Shown: positions 11,708 to 21,354 of the stretch, one piece after another
How positions within the stretch are numbered: the stretch's first letter is position 1
How the letters are laid out: each line of letters starts with the position of its first letter
Assembly (NCBI GenBank): GCA_003210095.1
Contig: QCNP01000001.1
Span: 902,326 to 966,325, forward strand
Reading direction: 5' to 3'
Source of the DNA: Pelagibacteraceae bacterium AG-426-E17
Lineage (GTDB): Bacteria > Pseudomonadota > Alphaproteobacteria > Pelagibacterales > Pelagibacteraceae
DNA: 64,000 nucleotides
Program-made: the position numbers and the translations under genes
The notes under the pieces: model-generated
Told to the model about the DNA's origin: nothing
Seen by the model: the letters and a program-made list of their open reading frames with translations, nothing else
The model's database searches: none

Positions 11708-12417
11708 TGAATGAAATTGGATTAATTGGAAAAAAAATTGGTATGACAAGGGAATTTTACAAAACTGGTCAGTCTGTACCTGTGACAGTAATAAAATTTG
11801 ATAAAGGTAGAGTAATTCAAGTAATCACTAAAGATAAAAATGGTTATAATGCAATACAAATGGGATTTGGAAAAATAAAAAACTCTAAACTTTCAAAACA
11901 AATGAAAGGTTTTTTTGCAAAAAAAAATACTGAACCAAAAAAACGTTTAAAAGAATTTCGTGTTGAAAATATTGAAAATTTTAAAGAAGGTAATGAATTT
12001 GGTATAGAAATTTTTAAAGATACAAAATTTGTGGACATAAGATCTAAAACTATTGGAAAAGGTTTTGCTGGTGCGATGAAAAGACACAATTTTGCTGGTT
12101 TAAGAGCTACCCACGGTGTATCTATTTCACATAGATCTCATGGATCAACTGGTCAAAGACAAGATCCGGGTAAAGTTTTTAAAAATAAAAAAATGGCTGG
12201 CCATATGGGTGATAAAATAAGAACTATTCAAAATATAGAAATAATAAAATCAGATTTGGATAATAACCTGCTTTATTTAAAAGGATCAATACCAGGGTCT
12301 AAGAACACAGAGGTTTTAGTTAAAAAGTCAGTAAAAAATTTGAGAAAATTAACTATGTTAGAAAAGATTGAAAAAATAGAAAAGCTAAAAAAAGTACCTG
12401 AAAAAAAGAAAAAATAA
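11707..12417 (+). CDS. rplC: 50S ribosomal protein L3
   Basis: Early-assembly large-subunit protein with a loop reaching toward the peptidyl transferase centre. The diagnostic SISHRSHGSTGQRQDPGKVF region with its central Gln is at about residues 138-157. At 236 residues it is about 25 residues longer than E. coli L3 because of a lysine- and glutamate-rich C-terminal tail (EKIEKIEKLKKVPEKKKK). Its start shares one base with the rpsJ stop. Confidence 0.97.
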   Translation: MNEIGLIGKKIGMTREFYKTGQSVPVTVIKFDKGRVIQVITKDKNGYNAIQMGFGKIKNSKLSKQMKGFFAKKNTEPKKRLKEFRVENIENFKEGNEFGIEIFKDTKFVDIRSKTIGKGFAGAMKRHNFAGLRATHGVSISHRSHGSTGQRQDPGKVFKNKKMAGHMGDKIRTIQNIEIIKSDLDNNLLYLKGSIPGSKNTEVLVKKSVKNLRKLTMLEKIEKIEKLKKVPEKKKK

Positions 12418-12418
12418 A

Positions 12419-13042
12419 ATGAAAATTGATAAATTAAGTTTAGACGGTAAAAAAACTCCAATTGAGATTAAAGACGAAATTTTTTCATCTAAAATTAATG
12501 AGTCCTTAATAAGTCAGGTAATTTACAAAACAAATGCAAATTACAAAGGAAGAAGAGCCAAAACAAAGCAAAAAAATGAAATTATCGGATCAACCTCGAA
12601 AATCTATGCTCAGAAGGGAACGGGTAATGCTAGGCACGCAAGTAGAAAAGCCCCAATTTTTGTTGGTGGTGGTGTTGCTCATGGTCCCAAAGGGCAAACT
12701 AAACATAAAATAAGAAAGCTAAACAAAAATGAAAAGAAAATTGGTGTTGCTTCTTTATTGACAAAAAAAATAAAATTAAACGACTTATTAATATTCAATG
12801 ACTTTTCAAAAGAAATAAAAAAAACTAAAGAAATATTTTCGCTTTTAAATAAATTTCATGCAAAAAATAGCATTATGATTTTAGATAAATCCTCGAGGAA
12901 TAACATTTTAAAAGCTACAAGAAACATTCCAAATGTTAAATGTACCGATGTAAATCATTTTAGTGCTTTTGATATAATTAAATATAAAAAAATAATATTT
13001 ACTGAAACATCAATAAAAGAATTAGAAAAAAGGTATACTTAA
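12419..13042 (+). CDS. rplD: 50S ribosomal protein L4
   Basis: Large-subunit protein lining the exit tunnel; in E. coli it also represses the S10 operon. 207 residues, typical. The tunnel loop is recognised by KGTGNARHASRKAPIFVGGG at about residues 64-83. It starts 1 nt after rplC and its stop overlaps the rplW start by 1 nt. Confidence 0.97.
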   Translation: MKIDKLSLDGKKTPIEIKDEIFSSKINESLISQVIYKTNANYKGRRAKTKQKNEIIGSTSKIYAQKGTGNARHASRKAPIFVGGGVAHGPKGQTKHKIRKLNKNEKKIGVASLLTKKIKLNDLLIFNDFSKEIKKTKEIFSLLNKFHAKNSIMILDKSSRNNILKATRNIPNVKCTDVNHFSAFDIIKYKKIIFTETSIKELEKRYT

Positions 13043-13335
13043 TGTTTAATATAAATAAATATGATACAATTTTAAGTCCTGTAATAACTGAAAAATCTAC
13101 CAATCTATCAGCACAAAATAAAGTAGTATTTAAAGTTTTAACTAATGCTAATAAAAAAATATTAAAAAAAAATATAGAAAAAATATTCAAAGTTAATGTT
13201 ACTAAAATTAATATTATAAACAAAAAAACAAGAACAAAATTTACCAGAGGAAGAATTGCAAAGGTAAAAGGTTACAAAAAAGCTATTGTAACACTTAAAA
13301 AAGGTCAGTCTATAGACTTAACAACAGGAATTTAA
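13042..13335 (+). CDS. rplW: 50S ribosomal protein L23
   Basis: Exit-tunnel rim protein that docks the trigger factor and SRP. 97 residues, typical. Starts with the family pattern YDTILSPVITEKST and ends with GYKKAIVTLKKGQSIDL. Lysine- and asparagine-rich in line with the genome. It overlaps both neighbours, rplD and rplB, by 1 nt. Confidence 0.97.
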   Translation: MFNINKYDTILSPVITEKSTNLSAQNKVVFKVLTNANKKILKKNIEKIFKVNVTKINIINKKTRTKFTRGRIAKVKGYKKAIVTLKKGQSIDLTTGI

Positions 13336-14168
13336 TGGCACTTAAAACTTTTAAACCTTATACAAAATCTACTAGAGGTACAGTATTAGTAAATAAAGAT
13401 AATTTATGGAAAGGAAAGCCATATAAACCTTTGACTTCTATAAAATATTCATCGAGTGGTAGAAATAATCAAGGAAGAATTACAGCAAGAAATAATGGAG
13501 GCGGACATAAACAAAAATATAGAAATATAGATTTTTATAGAAAGAAAACTAACTCTATGGCTACAGTTGAAAGAATAGAGTATGACCCAAACAGGTCATG
13601 TCATATTATGCTTGTAAAGTTTGATGATGGCGAAAAATTTTATTACTTAGCACCACAGGGAATAAATGTTGGTGATAAAGTATCCAATGGTCCAAAATCT
13701 GAATTAAAAAATGGTAATTGTTTACCGTTATCTGAAATTCCAGCTGGTTTAAATATTCATAATGTTGAAATTAATCCAGGAGGTGGAGGCAAAATAGCCA
13801 GGTCTGCTGGTACATCAGTAACAATCTCTGGTACAGACGGTAATTATTCCATCATAAAAATGATATCTGGAGAGGTTAGAAAGGTAGATTCAAGATCTTT
13901 AGCTACAATTGGCGTATTATCAAATCCAGATCAAAAAAATATCAAAATAGGAAAAGCAGGTAGATCAAGATGGTTAGGAAGAAGGCCTCACACGAGAGGA
14001 GTTGTTATGAACCCAGTGGATCACCCACATGGTGGTGGTGAAGGTAAATCAGCTGGCGGTAGACATCCAGTTTCAAGAACGGGTCAATCTGCAAAAGGGT
14101 TAAAAACAAGAGATAACAAAAGAACAGATAAATATATAATTAGAAGAAGAAAAAATAAAAAAGGTTAA
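13335..14168 (+). CDS. rplB: 50S ribosomal protein L2
   Basis: One of the most conserved large-subunit proteins, needed for subunit joining and peptidyl transfer. 277 residues. The C-terminal [14 protein letters not shown] motif (about residues 225-238), with the His implicated in peptidyl transferase function, is intact, as is the [11 protein letters not shown] segment near residue 55. It starts at the last base of rplW. Confidence 0.98.
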   Translation: MALKTFKPYTKSTRGTVLVNKDNLWKGKPYKPLTSIKYSSSGRNNQGRITARNNGGGHKQKYRNIDFYRKKTNSMATVERIEYDPNRSCHIMLVKFDDGEKFYYLAPQGINVGDKVSNGPKSELKNGNCLPLSEIPAGLNIHNVEINPGGGGKIARSAGTSVTISGTDGNYSIIKMISGEVRKVDSRSLATIGVLSNPDQKNIKIGKAGRSRWLGRRPHTRGVVMNPVDHPHGGGEGKSAGGRHPVSRTGQSAKGLKTRDNKRTDKYIIRRRKNKKG

Positions 14169-14173
14169 AAAAT

Positions 14174-14473
14174 ATGACTAGATCAGTTTGGAAAGGACCA
14201 TTTGTTGAAGAAAGCTTGATTAAGAAAGTTGATAAACAAAAAAAGGAAACTAATAAAAAACCAATAAAAACATGGTCAAGAAAATCGACAATTATACCTG
14301 ATTTCGTTGGAATAAGTTTTTTAATTTACAATGGAAAAAAATTTATCCCACTCACTGTTTCTGAAGATATGGTTGGCCATAAATTTGGTGAGTTTGCTCC
14401 TACAAGACAATTTTTTGGACATACTCCTGCAGATAAGAAAGCTAAAGAGGAAGATACTAAAGAAAAAAAATAA
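14174..14473 (+). CDS. rpsS: 30S ribosomal protein S19
   Basis: Small-subunit head protein close to the A-site tRNA and S13. The core [17 protein letters not shown] at the N terminus and [16 protein letters not shown] near residues 71-86 are diagnostic. The last 10 or so residues form a charged Lys/Glu tail. It lies 5 nt after rplB. Confidence 0.97.
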   Translation: MTRSVWKGPFVEESLIKKVDKQKKETNKKPIKTWSRKSTIIPDFVGISFLIYNGKKFIPLTVSEDMVGHKFGEFAPTRQFFGHTPADKKAKEEDTKEKK

Positions 14474-14476
14474 TAT

Positions 14477-14878
14477 ATGAATAAAAATAAAGTTATAAAT
14501 GATAAACTAAACTTAGTAAGGTCTGTAAATAAAAACGTAAGATCAAGCACAAGAAAGTTAAAACCAATTTTGAAATCATTAGTTGGAAAAAAAGTTGATC
14601 TAGCGTTGAGAGATTTAGAATTTTCTAATAAACGAATTTGTGGTGATATAAAGAAAACTTTATCCTCGGCGATAGCAAATGCAGAAAATAATTTTCAATA
14701 TGATATTGATAAGTTGATAGTAAAAGAAGCTTATTGTGGGAAGCAAATAATAATGAAAAGATTTAGACCTAGAGCTAAAGGAAGAGCAGCACCAATAATC
14801 AAACCATACTCAAATTTAACAATAATTTTATCAGAACAAAAATCTAAAATTAAGGAAAAACATGGGACAAAAAGTTAA
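14477..14878 (+). CDS. rplV: 50S ribosomal protein L22
   Basis: Exit-tunnel protein, 133 residues, a little longer than the roughly 110 of E. coli L22. The conserved beta-hairpin is seen as [18 protein letters not shown] (about residues 94-111), preceded by helices with [19 protein letters not shown]. Its 3' end overlaps rpsC by 17 nt, one of the longest same-strand overlaps in this run and a sign of translational coupling. Confidence 0.96.
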   Translation: MNKNKVINDKLNLVRSVNKNVRSSTRKLKPILKSLVGKKVDLALRDLEFSNKRICGDIKKTLSSAIANAENNFQYDIDKLIVKEAYCGKQIIMKRFRPRAKGRAAPIIKPYSNLTIILSEQKSKIKEKHGTKS

Positions 14879-15521
14879 TCCAATTGGTTATAGACTAGGC
14901 GTGAACAGAGGGTGGGACTCTGTGTGGTATGCCAAAAAAAAAGACTTCGGTAAATTTCTTATTGAGGATTTCAAAATTAGGGATTTTATTAAAAAAAATG
15001 TTATTAATTCAGGTGTCTCCAAAGTCATGATTGAAAGAACTGCAAAAAAATGTTTTGTTACTATTTATACTTCTAGACCAGGTTTTGTTATTGGTAAAAA
15101 AGGTAGCGATATAGAAAAAATTAAGACAAAACTGTCCAATCTTACTGCAAATGAAGTAAACTTAAATATTAAAGAAGTTAAGAAACCTGAAACAAATAGT
15201 TTTCTAGTTGCAGAAAATATTGCACAACAGTTGGTTAAAAGGGTTTCGTATAGACGAGCTATGAAAAGAGCTATGCAATCAGCACTTAGATTAGGTGCTA
15301 AAGGTATTAAAGTTTCAATAAGCGGTAGATTAGGTGGCAATGAAATAGCGAGAACAGAATGGTTAAGAGAAGGCAGTATTCCTTCTCATACACTAAGAGC
15401 AGATATTGACTATGCTGAGTCTGAGGCATTAACAACTTATGGAATAATTGGTATTAAAGTTTGGATTTATAAAGGAGAGATATTTTCAAAAGAATTCAGT
15501 CAGGAAACAAATAAAAAATAA
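14862..15521 (+). CDS. rpsC: 30S ribosomal protein S3
   Basis: Small-subunit protein at the mRNA entry tunnel with helicase activity in other bacteria. 219 residues. The N terminus [16 protein letters not shown], the KH domain motif [15 protein letters not shown] (about 71-85) and the C-terminal [14 protein letters not shown] are all present. It starts inside the 3' end of rplV. Confidence 0.98.
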   Translation: MGQKVNPIGYRLGVNRGWDSVWYAKKKDFGKFLIEDFKIRDFIKKNVINSGVSKVMIERTAKKCFVTIYTSRPGFVIGKKGSDIEKIKTKLSNLTANEVNLNIKEVKKPETNSFLVAENIAQQLVKRVSYRRAMKRAMQSALRLGAKGIKVSISGRLGGNEIARTEWLREGSIPSHTLRADIDYAESEALTTYGIIGIKVWIYKGEIFSKEFSQETNKK

Positions 15522-15523
15522 TT

Positions 15524-15934
15524 ATGTTACAACCAACAAGAACAAAATTTAGAAAAGCTCACAAAGGAAGAATTCATGGTAATGCTTCCAGATGTAATTT
15601 AATGAATTACGGGTCTTTTGGTCTTAAGGCTTTAGAACCTGAAAGAGTTATTTCTAAACAAATAGAGGCTGCTAGAGTTGCTCTTACAAGGCATATGAAA
15701 AGACAAGGTAGAGTTTGGACACGCGTTTTTCCAAATATTCCGGTATCAAAAAAACCGACAGAAGTAAGAATGGGTAAAGGAAAAGGTTCGCCTGAATTTT
15801 GGGCTTGTAGAGTAAAACCAGGTAGAATTTTATTTGAAGTAGACGGTGTTTCAGAGCAAATTGCAAAAGAAGCATTATACAAAGCTTCTGCAAAATTACC
15901 GATTAAAACTAAAATAATAAAGAGATACGCATAA
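15524..15934 (+). CDS. rplP: 50S ribosomal protein L16
   Basis: Large-subunit protein near the A-site and L7/L12 stalk base. 136 residues, full length. Starts with [19 protein letters not shown] and contains [21 protein letters not shown] and the [15 protein letters not shown] segment. It starts 2 nt after rpsC and shares one base with the rpmC start. Confidence 0.98.
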   Translation: MLQPTRTKFRKAHKGRIHGNASRCNLMNYGSFGLKALEPERVISKQIEAARVALTRHMKRQGRVWTRVFPNIPVSKKPTEVRMGKGKGSPEFWACRVKPGRILFEVDGVSEQIAKEALYKASAKLPIKTKIIKRYA

Positions 15935-16125
15935 TGAAAAGGAAGGATATAAAAAAATTAACAATTGATCAGGCAAAAAAAGATTTAGAAAAAAATAAAA
16001 AAGATTTGTTTAATCTAAGATTTCAAAAAGCGAATGGTCAACTTACAAATACTTCAAAAGTTAATGAAACAAAGAAAAATATTGCCAAGTTAATTACATA
16101 TATAGAGAGGAAAAAAAGTGCCTAA
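15934..16125 (+). CDS. rpmC: 50S ribosomal protein L29
   Basis: Small helical exit-tunnel protein, 63 residues. The conserved [18 protein letters not shown] (about 26-43) identifies it. The stop codon overlaps the GTG start of rpsQ by 8 nt, with the rpsQ ribosome binding site inside this gene. Confidence 0.96.
   Translation: MKRKDIKKLTIDQAKKDLEKNKKDLFNLRFQKANGQLTNTSKVNETKKNIAKLITYIERKKSA
16107..16110 (+). promoter_or_regulatory. Ribosome binding site supporting the GTG start of rpsQ
   Basis: GAGG within GAGAGGA lies 7 nt before the GTG at 16118, inside the 3' end of rpmC. It supports GTG as the real start of S17. Confidence 0.65.
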
Positions 16126-16354
16126 AAAAATATTAAGTGGAATAGTTGTAAGTGATAAACCAAACAAAACTGTTACAGTTTTAGTTGAAAGAAAGTACCA
16201 ACATCCTTTATTTAAAAAAGTGATTAAAGTTAAAAAAAAATTTAGTGCGCATGATGAGAAAAATAAATTTAAAAATGGTGACAAGGTTAAAATAATAGAA
16301 TGCAAACCATTTTCAAAAACAAAAAAATTTCAAGTTATGGAGGATAATAAGTGA
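16118..16354 (+). CDS. rpsQ: 30S ribosomal protein S17
   Basis: 16S rRNA-binding protein of the small-subunit body, 78 residues. It has the family pattern [20 protein letters not shown] at the N terminus (about 5-24) and [16 protein letters not shown] toward the C terminus. Translation starts at a GTG with a GAGG 7 nt upstream. The stop overlaps the rplN start by 4 nt (GTGA). Confidence 0.97.
   Translation: MPKKILSGIVVSDKPNKTVTVLVERKYQHPLFKKVIKVKKKFSAHDEKNKFKNGDKVKIIECKPFSKTKKFQVMEDNK
16339..16343 (+). promoter_or_regulatory. Strong ribosome binding site for the GTG start of rplN
   Basis: GGAGG lies 7 nt before the GTG at 16351. It is one of the few perfect Shine-Dalgarno sequences in the window and compensates for the non-ATG start. 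Confidence 0.75.
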
Positions 16355-16719
16355 TACAAGTTCAAACTGAATTATTTGTAGCTGATAATACTGGTGCAAA
16401 AAAAATAGAGTGCATAAAGGTTTTGGGGGGCTCTAAAAGAAGGTATGCAAGTATTGGCGATACAATTGTTGTTTCTGTTAAAGAAGCTATCCCAAAGGGC
16501 AAAGTAAAGAAAGGATCTGTCCATAAAGCAGTTGTAGTTAGAGTTAAAAAAGGAATTCATAGAGAAGATGGATCGAAAGTAAAATTTGATAATAACGCAG
16601 CAGTTTTAACAGACGAAAAAGGTGAACCAATAGGAACAAGAATTTTTGGACCTGTAACCAGAGAATTAAGAGGCAGAGGTCAGATGAAAATAATTTCTTT
16701 AGCACCGGAGGTTATATAA
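16351..16719 (+). CDS. rplN: 50S ribosomal protein L14
   Basis: Inter-subunit bridge protein of the large subunit, 122 residues, the standard length. Starts [17 protein letters not shown] and ends [15 protein letters not shown], both family hallmarks. The start codon is GTG, overlapping the rpsQ stop, with a strong GGAGG upstream. Confidence 0.98.
   Translation: MIQVQTELFVADNTGAKKIECIKVLGGSKRRYASIGDTIVVSVKEAIPKGKVKKGSVHKAVVVRVKKGIHREDGSKVKFDNNAAVLTDEKGEPIGTRIFGPVTRELRGRGQMKIISLAPEVI
16707..16711 (+). promoter_or_regulatory. Ribosome binding site for rplX
   Basis: GGAGG, 8 nt before the rplX ATG at 16720 and inside the last codons of rplN. In E. coli an spc operon promoter and the S8 target lie nearby, but nothing comparable could be recognised here. 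Confidence 0.7.
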
Positions 16720-16974
16720 ATGATTAAAAAAGGCTTAGAAGTAAAAATTTTAGTTGGCAAAGATAAAAATAAAACAGGTGAAATTATAGAAATTGATAGA
16801 TTAAAAAACAGACTTAAGGTTAAAGGTGCTAATATAATAAAAAAACATATAAAAACGACCAAAGACAAAAAAGGTGGAATAGTTGAAAAAGAAAACTTTA
16901 TACATATCTCAAATATATCGGTCATAGAAACGAAAAAGAAAAAGAAAGAAGTAAAAAATGATACCAAGGCTTAA
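16720..16974 (+). CDS. rplX: 50S ribosomal protein L24
   Basis: Assembly-initiator protein of the large subunit, 84 residues and so about 20 shorter than E. coli L24. The N-terminal KOW motif region [18 protein letters not shown] and the [10 protein letters not shown] segment are clear. The C-terminal part is compact and ends in a lysine-rich tail. It directly abuts rplN and overlaps rplE by 17 nt. Confidence 0.96.
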   Translation: MIKKGLEVKILVGKDKNKTGEIIEIDRLKNRLKVKGANIIKKHIKTTKDKKGGIVEKENFIHISNISVIETKKKKKEVKNDTKA

Positions 16975-17512
16975 AGAACTATATAACAAAGAAATAAAAT
17001 TATCGTTAAAAGATAAATATAATTTTAAAAATTTAAATATGGCTCCTGAAGTTGAAAAAATAGTAATAAATATGGGATTAGGTATTGATGGTAATGATGC
17101 TAAAATTGTTAAAGCTTGTGAAGAAGATTTATCAAAAATTACAGGTCAAAAACCTGTGGTTACTAAATTTAAAAAATCAATCTCAAACTTCAAAACAAGA
17201 AAAAATACAAATGCAGGATTGAAAGTTACATTGAGAAAAAATAAGATGTATGAGTTCATTGATAGATTAGTTAATATCGCATTACCTAGAATAAAAGATT
17301 TTAGAGGTTTGTCTTCGAAAGGATTTGATAAATTTGGTAATTTTACATTCGGCATTAAAGAACATATAATTTTTCCTGAGGTAAACTTCGATAAAGTTGA
17401 TAAAATTAGAGGCTTAGATATTACCATAGTTGTAAAATCAAATTCAAAGGAACATAGCTTAGAATTATTAAAAAAATTTAATTTTCCATTTATGATAGAA
17501 AGGAGCAATTGA
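16958..17512 (+). CDS. rplE: 50S ribosomal protein L5
   Basis: 5S rRNA-binding protein of the central protuberance, 184 residues. Conserved [19 protein letters not shown] (about 60-78), the [14 protein letters not shown] segment (about 110-123) and the C-terminal LKKFNFPF identify it. It starts inside rplX and shares one base with the rpsN start. Confidence 0.98.
   Translation: MIPRLKELYNKEIKLSLKDKYNFKNLNMAPEVEKIVINMGLGIDGNDAKIVKACEEDLSKITGQKPVVTKFKKSISNFKTRKNTNAGLKVTLRKNKMYEFIDRLVNIALPRIKDFRGLSSKGFDKFGNFTFGIKEHIIFPEVNFDKVDKIRGLDITIVVKSNSKEHSLELLKKFNFPFMIERSN
17501..17505 (+). promoter_or_regulatory. Ribosome binding site fixing the rpsN start
   Basis: AGGAG, 6 nt before the ATG at 17512. 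It decides between this ATG and a TTG one codon upstream. Confidence 0.7.
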
Positions 17513-17817
17513 TGGCCAAACTTAGTTCAATAAATAAAAATAATAGAAGAATTAAAATGTCTGATAGATTTTATAAAAAAAGACAAGCACTTAAAAAAAT
17601 AATTATGAATAAAAAGCTTTCTTTAGAAGAGAGATTTAAGGCACAACAGAAATTATCAAAACTTCCAAGAAATTCTGCAAAAACAAGGGTTAGAAACAGG
17701 TGTCAGATAACTGGAAGGCCACATGGTGTTTATAGAAAATTAAAAATATCTAGGATTGCTTTAAGGCAGTTAGGACTACAAGGAAAAATTCCTGGTATGG
17801 TAAAATCAAGTTGGTAG
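17512..17817 (+). CDS. rpsN: 30S ribosomal protein S14
   Basis: Small-subunit head protein, 101 residues. This is the long, zinc-free form: only one Cys remains in VRNRCQITGRPHGVYRK, where the short zinc form has a four-Cys knuckle. The ATG at 17512 is preferred over the in-frame TTG at 17509 because of the AGGAG 6 nt upstream and the usual MAK start. It shares one base with the rplE stop. Confidence 0.97.
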   Translation: MAKLSSINKNNRRIKMSDRFYKKRQALKKIIMNKKLSLEERFKAQQKLSKLPRNSAKTRVRNRCQITGRPHGVYRKLKISRIALRQLGLQGKIPGMVKSSW

Positions 17818-17829
17818 AAAGGATATAAT

Positions 17830-18225
17830 ATGAGTTTAAGTGACCCAATAGGAGATATGTTAGCAAGAATTAAAAATTCTCAATTAAGAAATCATAAAAA
17901 AGTTGTGATGCCTTCATCAAATTTTAAGGCAAAAATCGCAGATGTTTTAAAAAATGAGGGATACATAAATAATTTTAATATATTAAAAAATGATAGTAAA
18001 AACATTTTATCAATAGATCTTAAATATAATTCAGGAAATCCTGTTATAAGTGTAATAGAGAGAGTTTCAAGACCAGGTAGAAGAATTTTCTCTAGCGCAG
18101 AAAGTTTACCTAAGATAAATAATGGATTAGGTATTGCTATAGTTTCTACACCTAAAGGTGTTATGACCGATATAGAGGCTAGAAAACAAAAAATCGGTGG
18201 AGAAATAATTTGTAAGGTATTTTAA
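17830..18225 (+). CDS. rpsH: 30S ribosomal protein S8
   Basis: 16S rRNA-binding protein central to assembly of the small-subunit platform and, in E. coli, regulator of the spc operon. 131 residues. It starts SLSDPIGDMLARIKN and ends with GVMTDIEARKQKIGGEIICKVF-like family sequence. It follows rpsN after 12 nt and shares one base with rplF. Confidence 0.98.
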   Translation: MSLSDPIGDMLARIKNSQLRNHKKVVMPSSNFKAKIADVLKNEGYINNFNILKNDSKNILSIDLKYNSGNPVISVIERVSRPGRRIFSSAESLPKINNGLGIAIVSTPKGVMTDIEARKQKIGGEIICKVF

Positions 18226-18764
18226 TGTCTAAAATTGGAAAAATAAATATATCAATACCTGATAAAGTAAAAGTTATTTTGTCAGGATCAAAGATAAATA
18301 TAGAAGGTCCTGCAGGAAAAAAAACCCTCAATCTTGATTTAAATGTTTTTGATTTAAAAATTAATGAGGGAAAAGACATATCGATAAAACCAAAACAATT
18401 AAATGATGATACAAAAAGACTTTGGGGAATGAATAGGAGTCTTATAAATAATGCTATCATAGGTACTAGCGTTGGTTTTGAAAAAATTTTAGAATTGTCA
18501 GGAGTAGGTTATAGAGCAGCACTTAAAGGAACTACGTTAAACCTACAATTAGGTTTTAGTCATGATGTAAATTTTCAAATTCCTGATGGAATAAAAGTTA
18601 CTGTAGAAAAACAAACTACTATCAAAATTGCAGGATCTGATAAACAACAGGTTGGCATGGTAGCCTCTAAAATTAAATCGTTTAGACCTCCAGAACCATA
18701 TAAAGGCAAGGGTATTAAGGAAAAAGGTCAATATGTTTTAAAAAAAGAAGGAAAGAAAAAATAA
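18225..18764 (+). CDS. rplF: 50S ribosomal protein L6
   Basis: Large-subunit protein near the sarcin-ricin loop, 179 residues, standard. Two related domains are present; the C-terminal [19 protein letters not shown] signature (about 154-172) is diagnostic. One-base overlaps with rpsH and rplR. Confidence 0.98.
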   Translation: MSKIGKINISIPDKVKVILSGSKINIEGPAGKKTLNLDLNVFDLKINEGKDISIKPKQLNDDTKRLWGMNRSLINNAIIGTSVGFEKILELSGVGYRAALKGTTLNLQLGFSHDVNFQIPDGIKVTVEKQTTIKIAGSDKQQVGMVASKIKSFRPPEPYKGKGIKEKGQYVLKKEGKKK

Positions 18765-19120
18765 TGAAATTAAACACTTCACAAAGAAAAATTTTTAGAG
18801 TGAGAAATAAACTAAAAAGAAATTCGAAACATAATAGATATAGATTAAGTGTATCAAGAAGTTTAAAAAATATTTCTGCACAAATTATTGATGATGCTAA
18901 TAATAAAACACTATTGTCTTCATCTTCATTAAAAAAAAATTTTACCGGTGATAAAAAAACAAACAAAACTGAAATTTCAAAGATTGTAGCTGAAGATCTT
19001 GCAAAAAAGGCTTTGGAGAAAAATATAAAAAAAATTTATTTCGATAGAGGCAAATTTAAATATCATGGTAGAGTAAAAATTTTTGCTGATACCTTGAGGA
19101 AAAATGGAATGGAGTTTTAA
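18764..19120 (+). CDS. rplR: 50S ribosomal protein L18
   Basis: 5S rRNA-binding protein of the central protuberance, 118 residues. The conserved [19 protein letters not shown] (about 26-44) and C-terminal [20 protein letters not shown] identify it. One-base overlaps with both neighbours. Confidence 0.97.
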   Translation: MKLNTSQRKIFRVRNKLKRNSKHNRYRLSVSRSLKNISAQIIDDANNKTLLSSSSLKKNFTGDKKTNKTEISKIVAEDLAKKALEKNIKKIYFDRGKFKYHGRVKIFADTLRKNGMEF

Positions 19121-19617
19121 TGCAAAAAGATGATTTTATTGAAAAACTTGTCCACGTAAACAGAATTACAAAAGTAGTTAAAGGTGGAAGACGATTTGGC
19201 TTTTCAGCATTAGTTGTTGTTGGAAATCAAAATGGTAAAATTGGAGTTGCTCATGCAAAAGCAAAACAAGTTCCAGATGCAATTAAAAAAGCTAATGAGC
19301 TTGCAAGAAGAAATTTAATACAAATTCCACTAAGAGAGGGTAGGACGATACATCATGATATTTATGGAAAAGATGGAGCTGGAAAAATTAAAATGAGAGC
19401 GGCTCCAAAAGGTACAGGGATAATTGCTGGAGGACCTGTAAGATCAGTTTGTGAAGTATTAGGAATAAGAGATGTAGTTGCTAAATCACTAGGTACTGCA
19501 AATCCACATAATGTTATAAGAGCATGTATTAAAGCCTTGAAGGGGCAAACTTCTCCAAAACAAATATCAATAATAAGAAATAAAAAAATCTCTGAAATTA
19601 TAGAAAAGAGGGGTTAG
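19120..19617 (+). CDS. rpsE: 30S ribosomal protein S5
   Basis: Small-subunit protein at the mRNA entry and accuracy centre, 165 residues. The N-terminal double-stranded-RNA-like domain has [18 protein letters not shown] and the C-terminal domain has [19 protein letters not shown]. In the usual spc order rpmD (L30) comes next, but rplO begins at the very next base. Confidence 0.98.
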   Translation: MQKDDFIEKLVHVNRITKVVKGGRRFGFSALVVVGNQNGKIGVAHAKAKQVPDAIKKANELARRNLIQIPLREGRTIHHDIYGKDGAGKIKMRAAPKGTGIIAGGPVRSVCEVLGIRDVVAKSLGTANPHNVIRACIKALKGQTSPKQISIIRNKKISEIIEKRG

Positions 19618-20067
19618 ATGTTAAATAAATTAAAAAAAATTAAAATAAAAAAAATTAGAGTTGGAAGAGGTATTGGCTCAGGTAAAGGCAAAACATCTGG
19701 TCGTGGAGTAAAAGGTCAAAAATCAAGATCTGGAGTTGCTATAAAAAGTTTTGAAGGTGGTCAAATGCCACTCTTTAGAAGATTGCCAAAAAGAGGCTTC
19801 AACCCAATAAAAAGAAATTTTGTAGGTGTTTTAAATTTAAGAGAAATTCAAGGGCATATAAATTCAAAAAAATTAAAATCAAATGAAAAAATAAATATTG
19901 AACTTTTAAAAAAATTACAACTAATAAAAAAAAAATTTAATAAAGTTAAAATTCTTGGTAATGGCGAGATCAAGGATAAGATTAGTTTAGAAGTCAATTT
20001 TTTATCTAATACAGCAAAAAAAAAACTAGAAAAATCTGGTTCTAGTGTAAAAATTTTAAGTAAATAA
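19618..20067 (+). CDS. rplO: 50S ribosomal protein L15
   Basis: Late-assembly large-subunit protein, 149 residues. The glycine-rich N terminus (VGRGIGSGKGKTSGRGVKGQ, about 17-36) and FEGGQMPLFRRLPKRGF are typical. It directly follows rpsE with no L30 gene between, and precedes secY by 4 nt. Confidence 0.97.
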   Translation: MLNKLKKIKIKKIRVGRGIGSGKGKTSGRGVKGQKSRSGVAIKSFEGGQMPLFRRLPKRGFNPIKRNFVGVLNLREIQGHINSKKLKSNEKINIELLKKLQLIKKKFNKVKILGNGEIKDKISLEVNFLSNTAKKKLEKSGSSVKILSK

Positions 20068-20071
20068 AATC

Positions 20072-21352
20072 ATGAGTTCAATTGCGCAATCTGGCGATTT
20101 GAAAAATAGAATTATTTTTACCCTTTTACTTTTATCAGTTTATAGGTTTGGCACTTTTGTACCTTTACCTGGCATTGATCCAGATCAATTAAAGACAATG
20201 ATGGAGGGTAATCAAAAAGGCCTTTTAGGAATGTTCAATGTTTTTGCCGGGGGAGCTGTCAGCAGAATGGCTATTTTTGCTCTAGGTATAATGCCATATA
20301 TTTCATCCTCAATTATTGTTCAACTTTTGACTGGTGTATCTGATTATTTTAAAAACTTAAAAAGCCAGGGTGAAATTGGAAGAAAAAAAATTACACAAAT
20401 AACTAGATATGGAACTGTGCTACTTGCCACCGTTCAGGGATATGGATTGTCAATAGGTTTAGAATCTTCTGCAGGCTTAGTAATTAATCCAGGTTTATTT
20501 TTTAAAATTTCTACTGTAACAACAATAGTTGCTGGAACAATTTTCCTAATGTGGCTTGGTGAACAAATTACACAAAGAGGAATTGGAAATGGAATATCTT
20601 TAATTATATTTTCAGGAATTGTTGCAGAAATACCAAAAGCTTTGGTTACTACATTTGAATTAGGGAGAACCGGTGCAATTTCTACTGTAATGATAATATT
20701 TATTTTTATATTGCTAATTCTCACAATCATGTTCATTGTATTTATGGAGAGAGCATTAAGAAAAATATTAATAAATTATCCTAAAAGACAGATGGGTAAT
20801 AAAATGTATGGGGGCGAGTCATCTCATTTACCTTTAAAAATTAATACTGCAGGTGTAATCCCAGCTATATTTGCTTCTGCTTTATTATTATTACCTGTCA
20901 CTTTATCAAATTTTAATTTTTCATCTAATGAAACAGTGACAAGTTTTGCCTCTTATTTTACACAAGGGCAACCTTTGTATATGTTATTATATGCGTCTGG
21001 TATAATATTTTTTACATTCTTTTATACTTCTTTAGTATTTAATCCAAACGAGACTGCAGAAAATTTAAGAAAATATGGTGGTTTTATACCAGGTATTAGA
21101 CCTGGTGAAAGTACTTCGAAATATATTGAGGAGATTCTTACAAGATTAACAACAATCGGAGCTTTGTATCTTACTTTAGTATGTTTAATGCCAGAATTTT
21201 TAATATCAAAATATCCTATTCCTTTTTATTTAGGTGGGACATCAATATTAATTGTTGTAGTAGTTGCAATAGATACTGTAACGCAAATTCAAACTAGATT
21301 AATGAGCGCTCAATATGAGCAACTAATCAAAAAAACTAAATTTGGTAGATAA
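20072..21352 (+). CDS. secY: Preprotein translocase subunit SecY
   Basis: Central channel of the Sec translocon in the inner membrane, moving unfolded preproteins with SecE, SecG and SecA. 426 residues with about ten transmembrane segments. Recognisable family segments are RFGTFVPLPGID (about 26-37), GIMPYISSSIIVQLL (about 73-87), GIGNGISLIIFSGI (about 171-184) and the C-terminal cytosolic loop FIPGIRPGEST. It is cotranscribed with rplO, its usual partner, and followed 2 nt later by adk. Confidence 0.98.
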   Translation: MSSIAQSGDLKNRIIFTLLLLSVYRFGTFVPLPGIDPDQLKTMMEGNQKGLLGMFNVFAGGAVSRMAIFALGIMPYISSSIIVQLLTGVSDYFKNLKSQGEIGRKKITQITRYGTVLLATVQGYGLSIGLESSAGLVINPGLFFKISTVTTIVAGTIFLMWLGEQITQRGIGNGISLIIFSGIVAEIPKALVTTFELGRTGAISTVMIIFIFILLILTIMFIVFMERALRKILINYPKRQMGNKMYGGESSHLPLKINTAGVIPAIFASALLLLPVTLSNFNFSSNETVTSFASYFTQGQPLYMLLYASGIIFFTFFYTSLVFNPNETAENLRKYGGFIPGIRPGESTSKYIEEILTRLTTIGALYLTLVCLMPEFLISKYPIPFYLGGTSILIVVVVAIDTVTQIQTRLMSAQYEQLIKKTKFGR

Positions 21353-21354
21353 AA

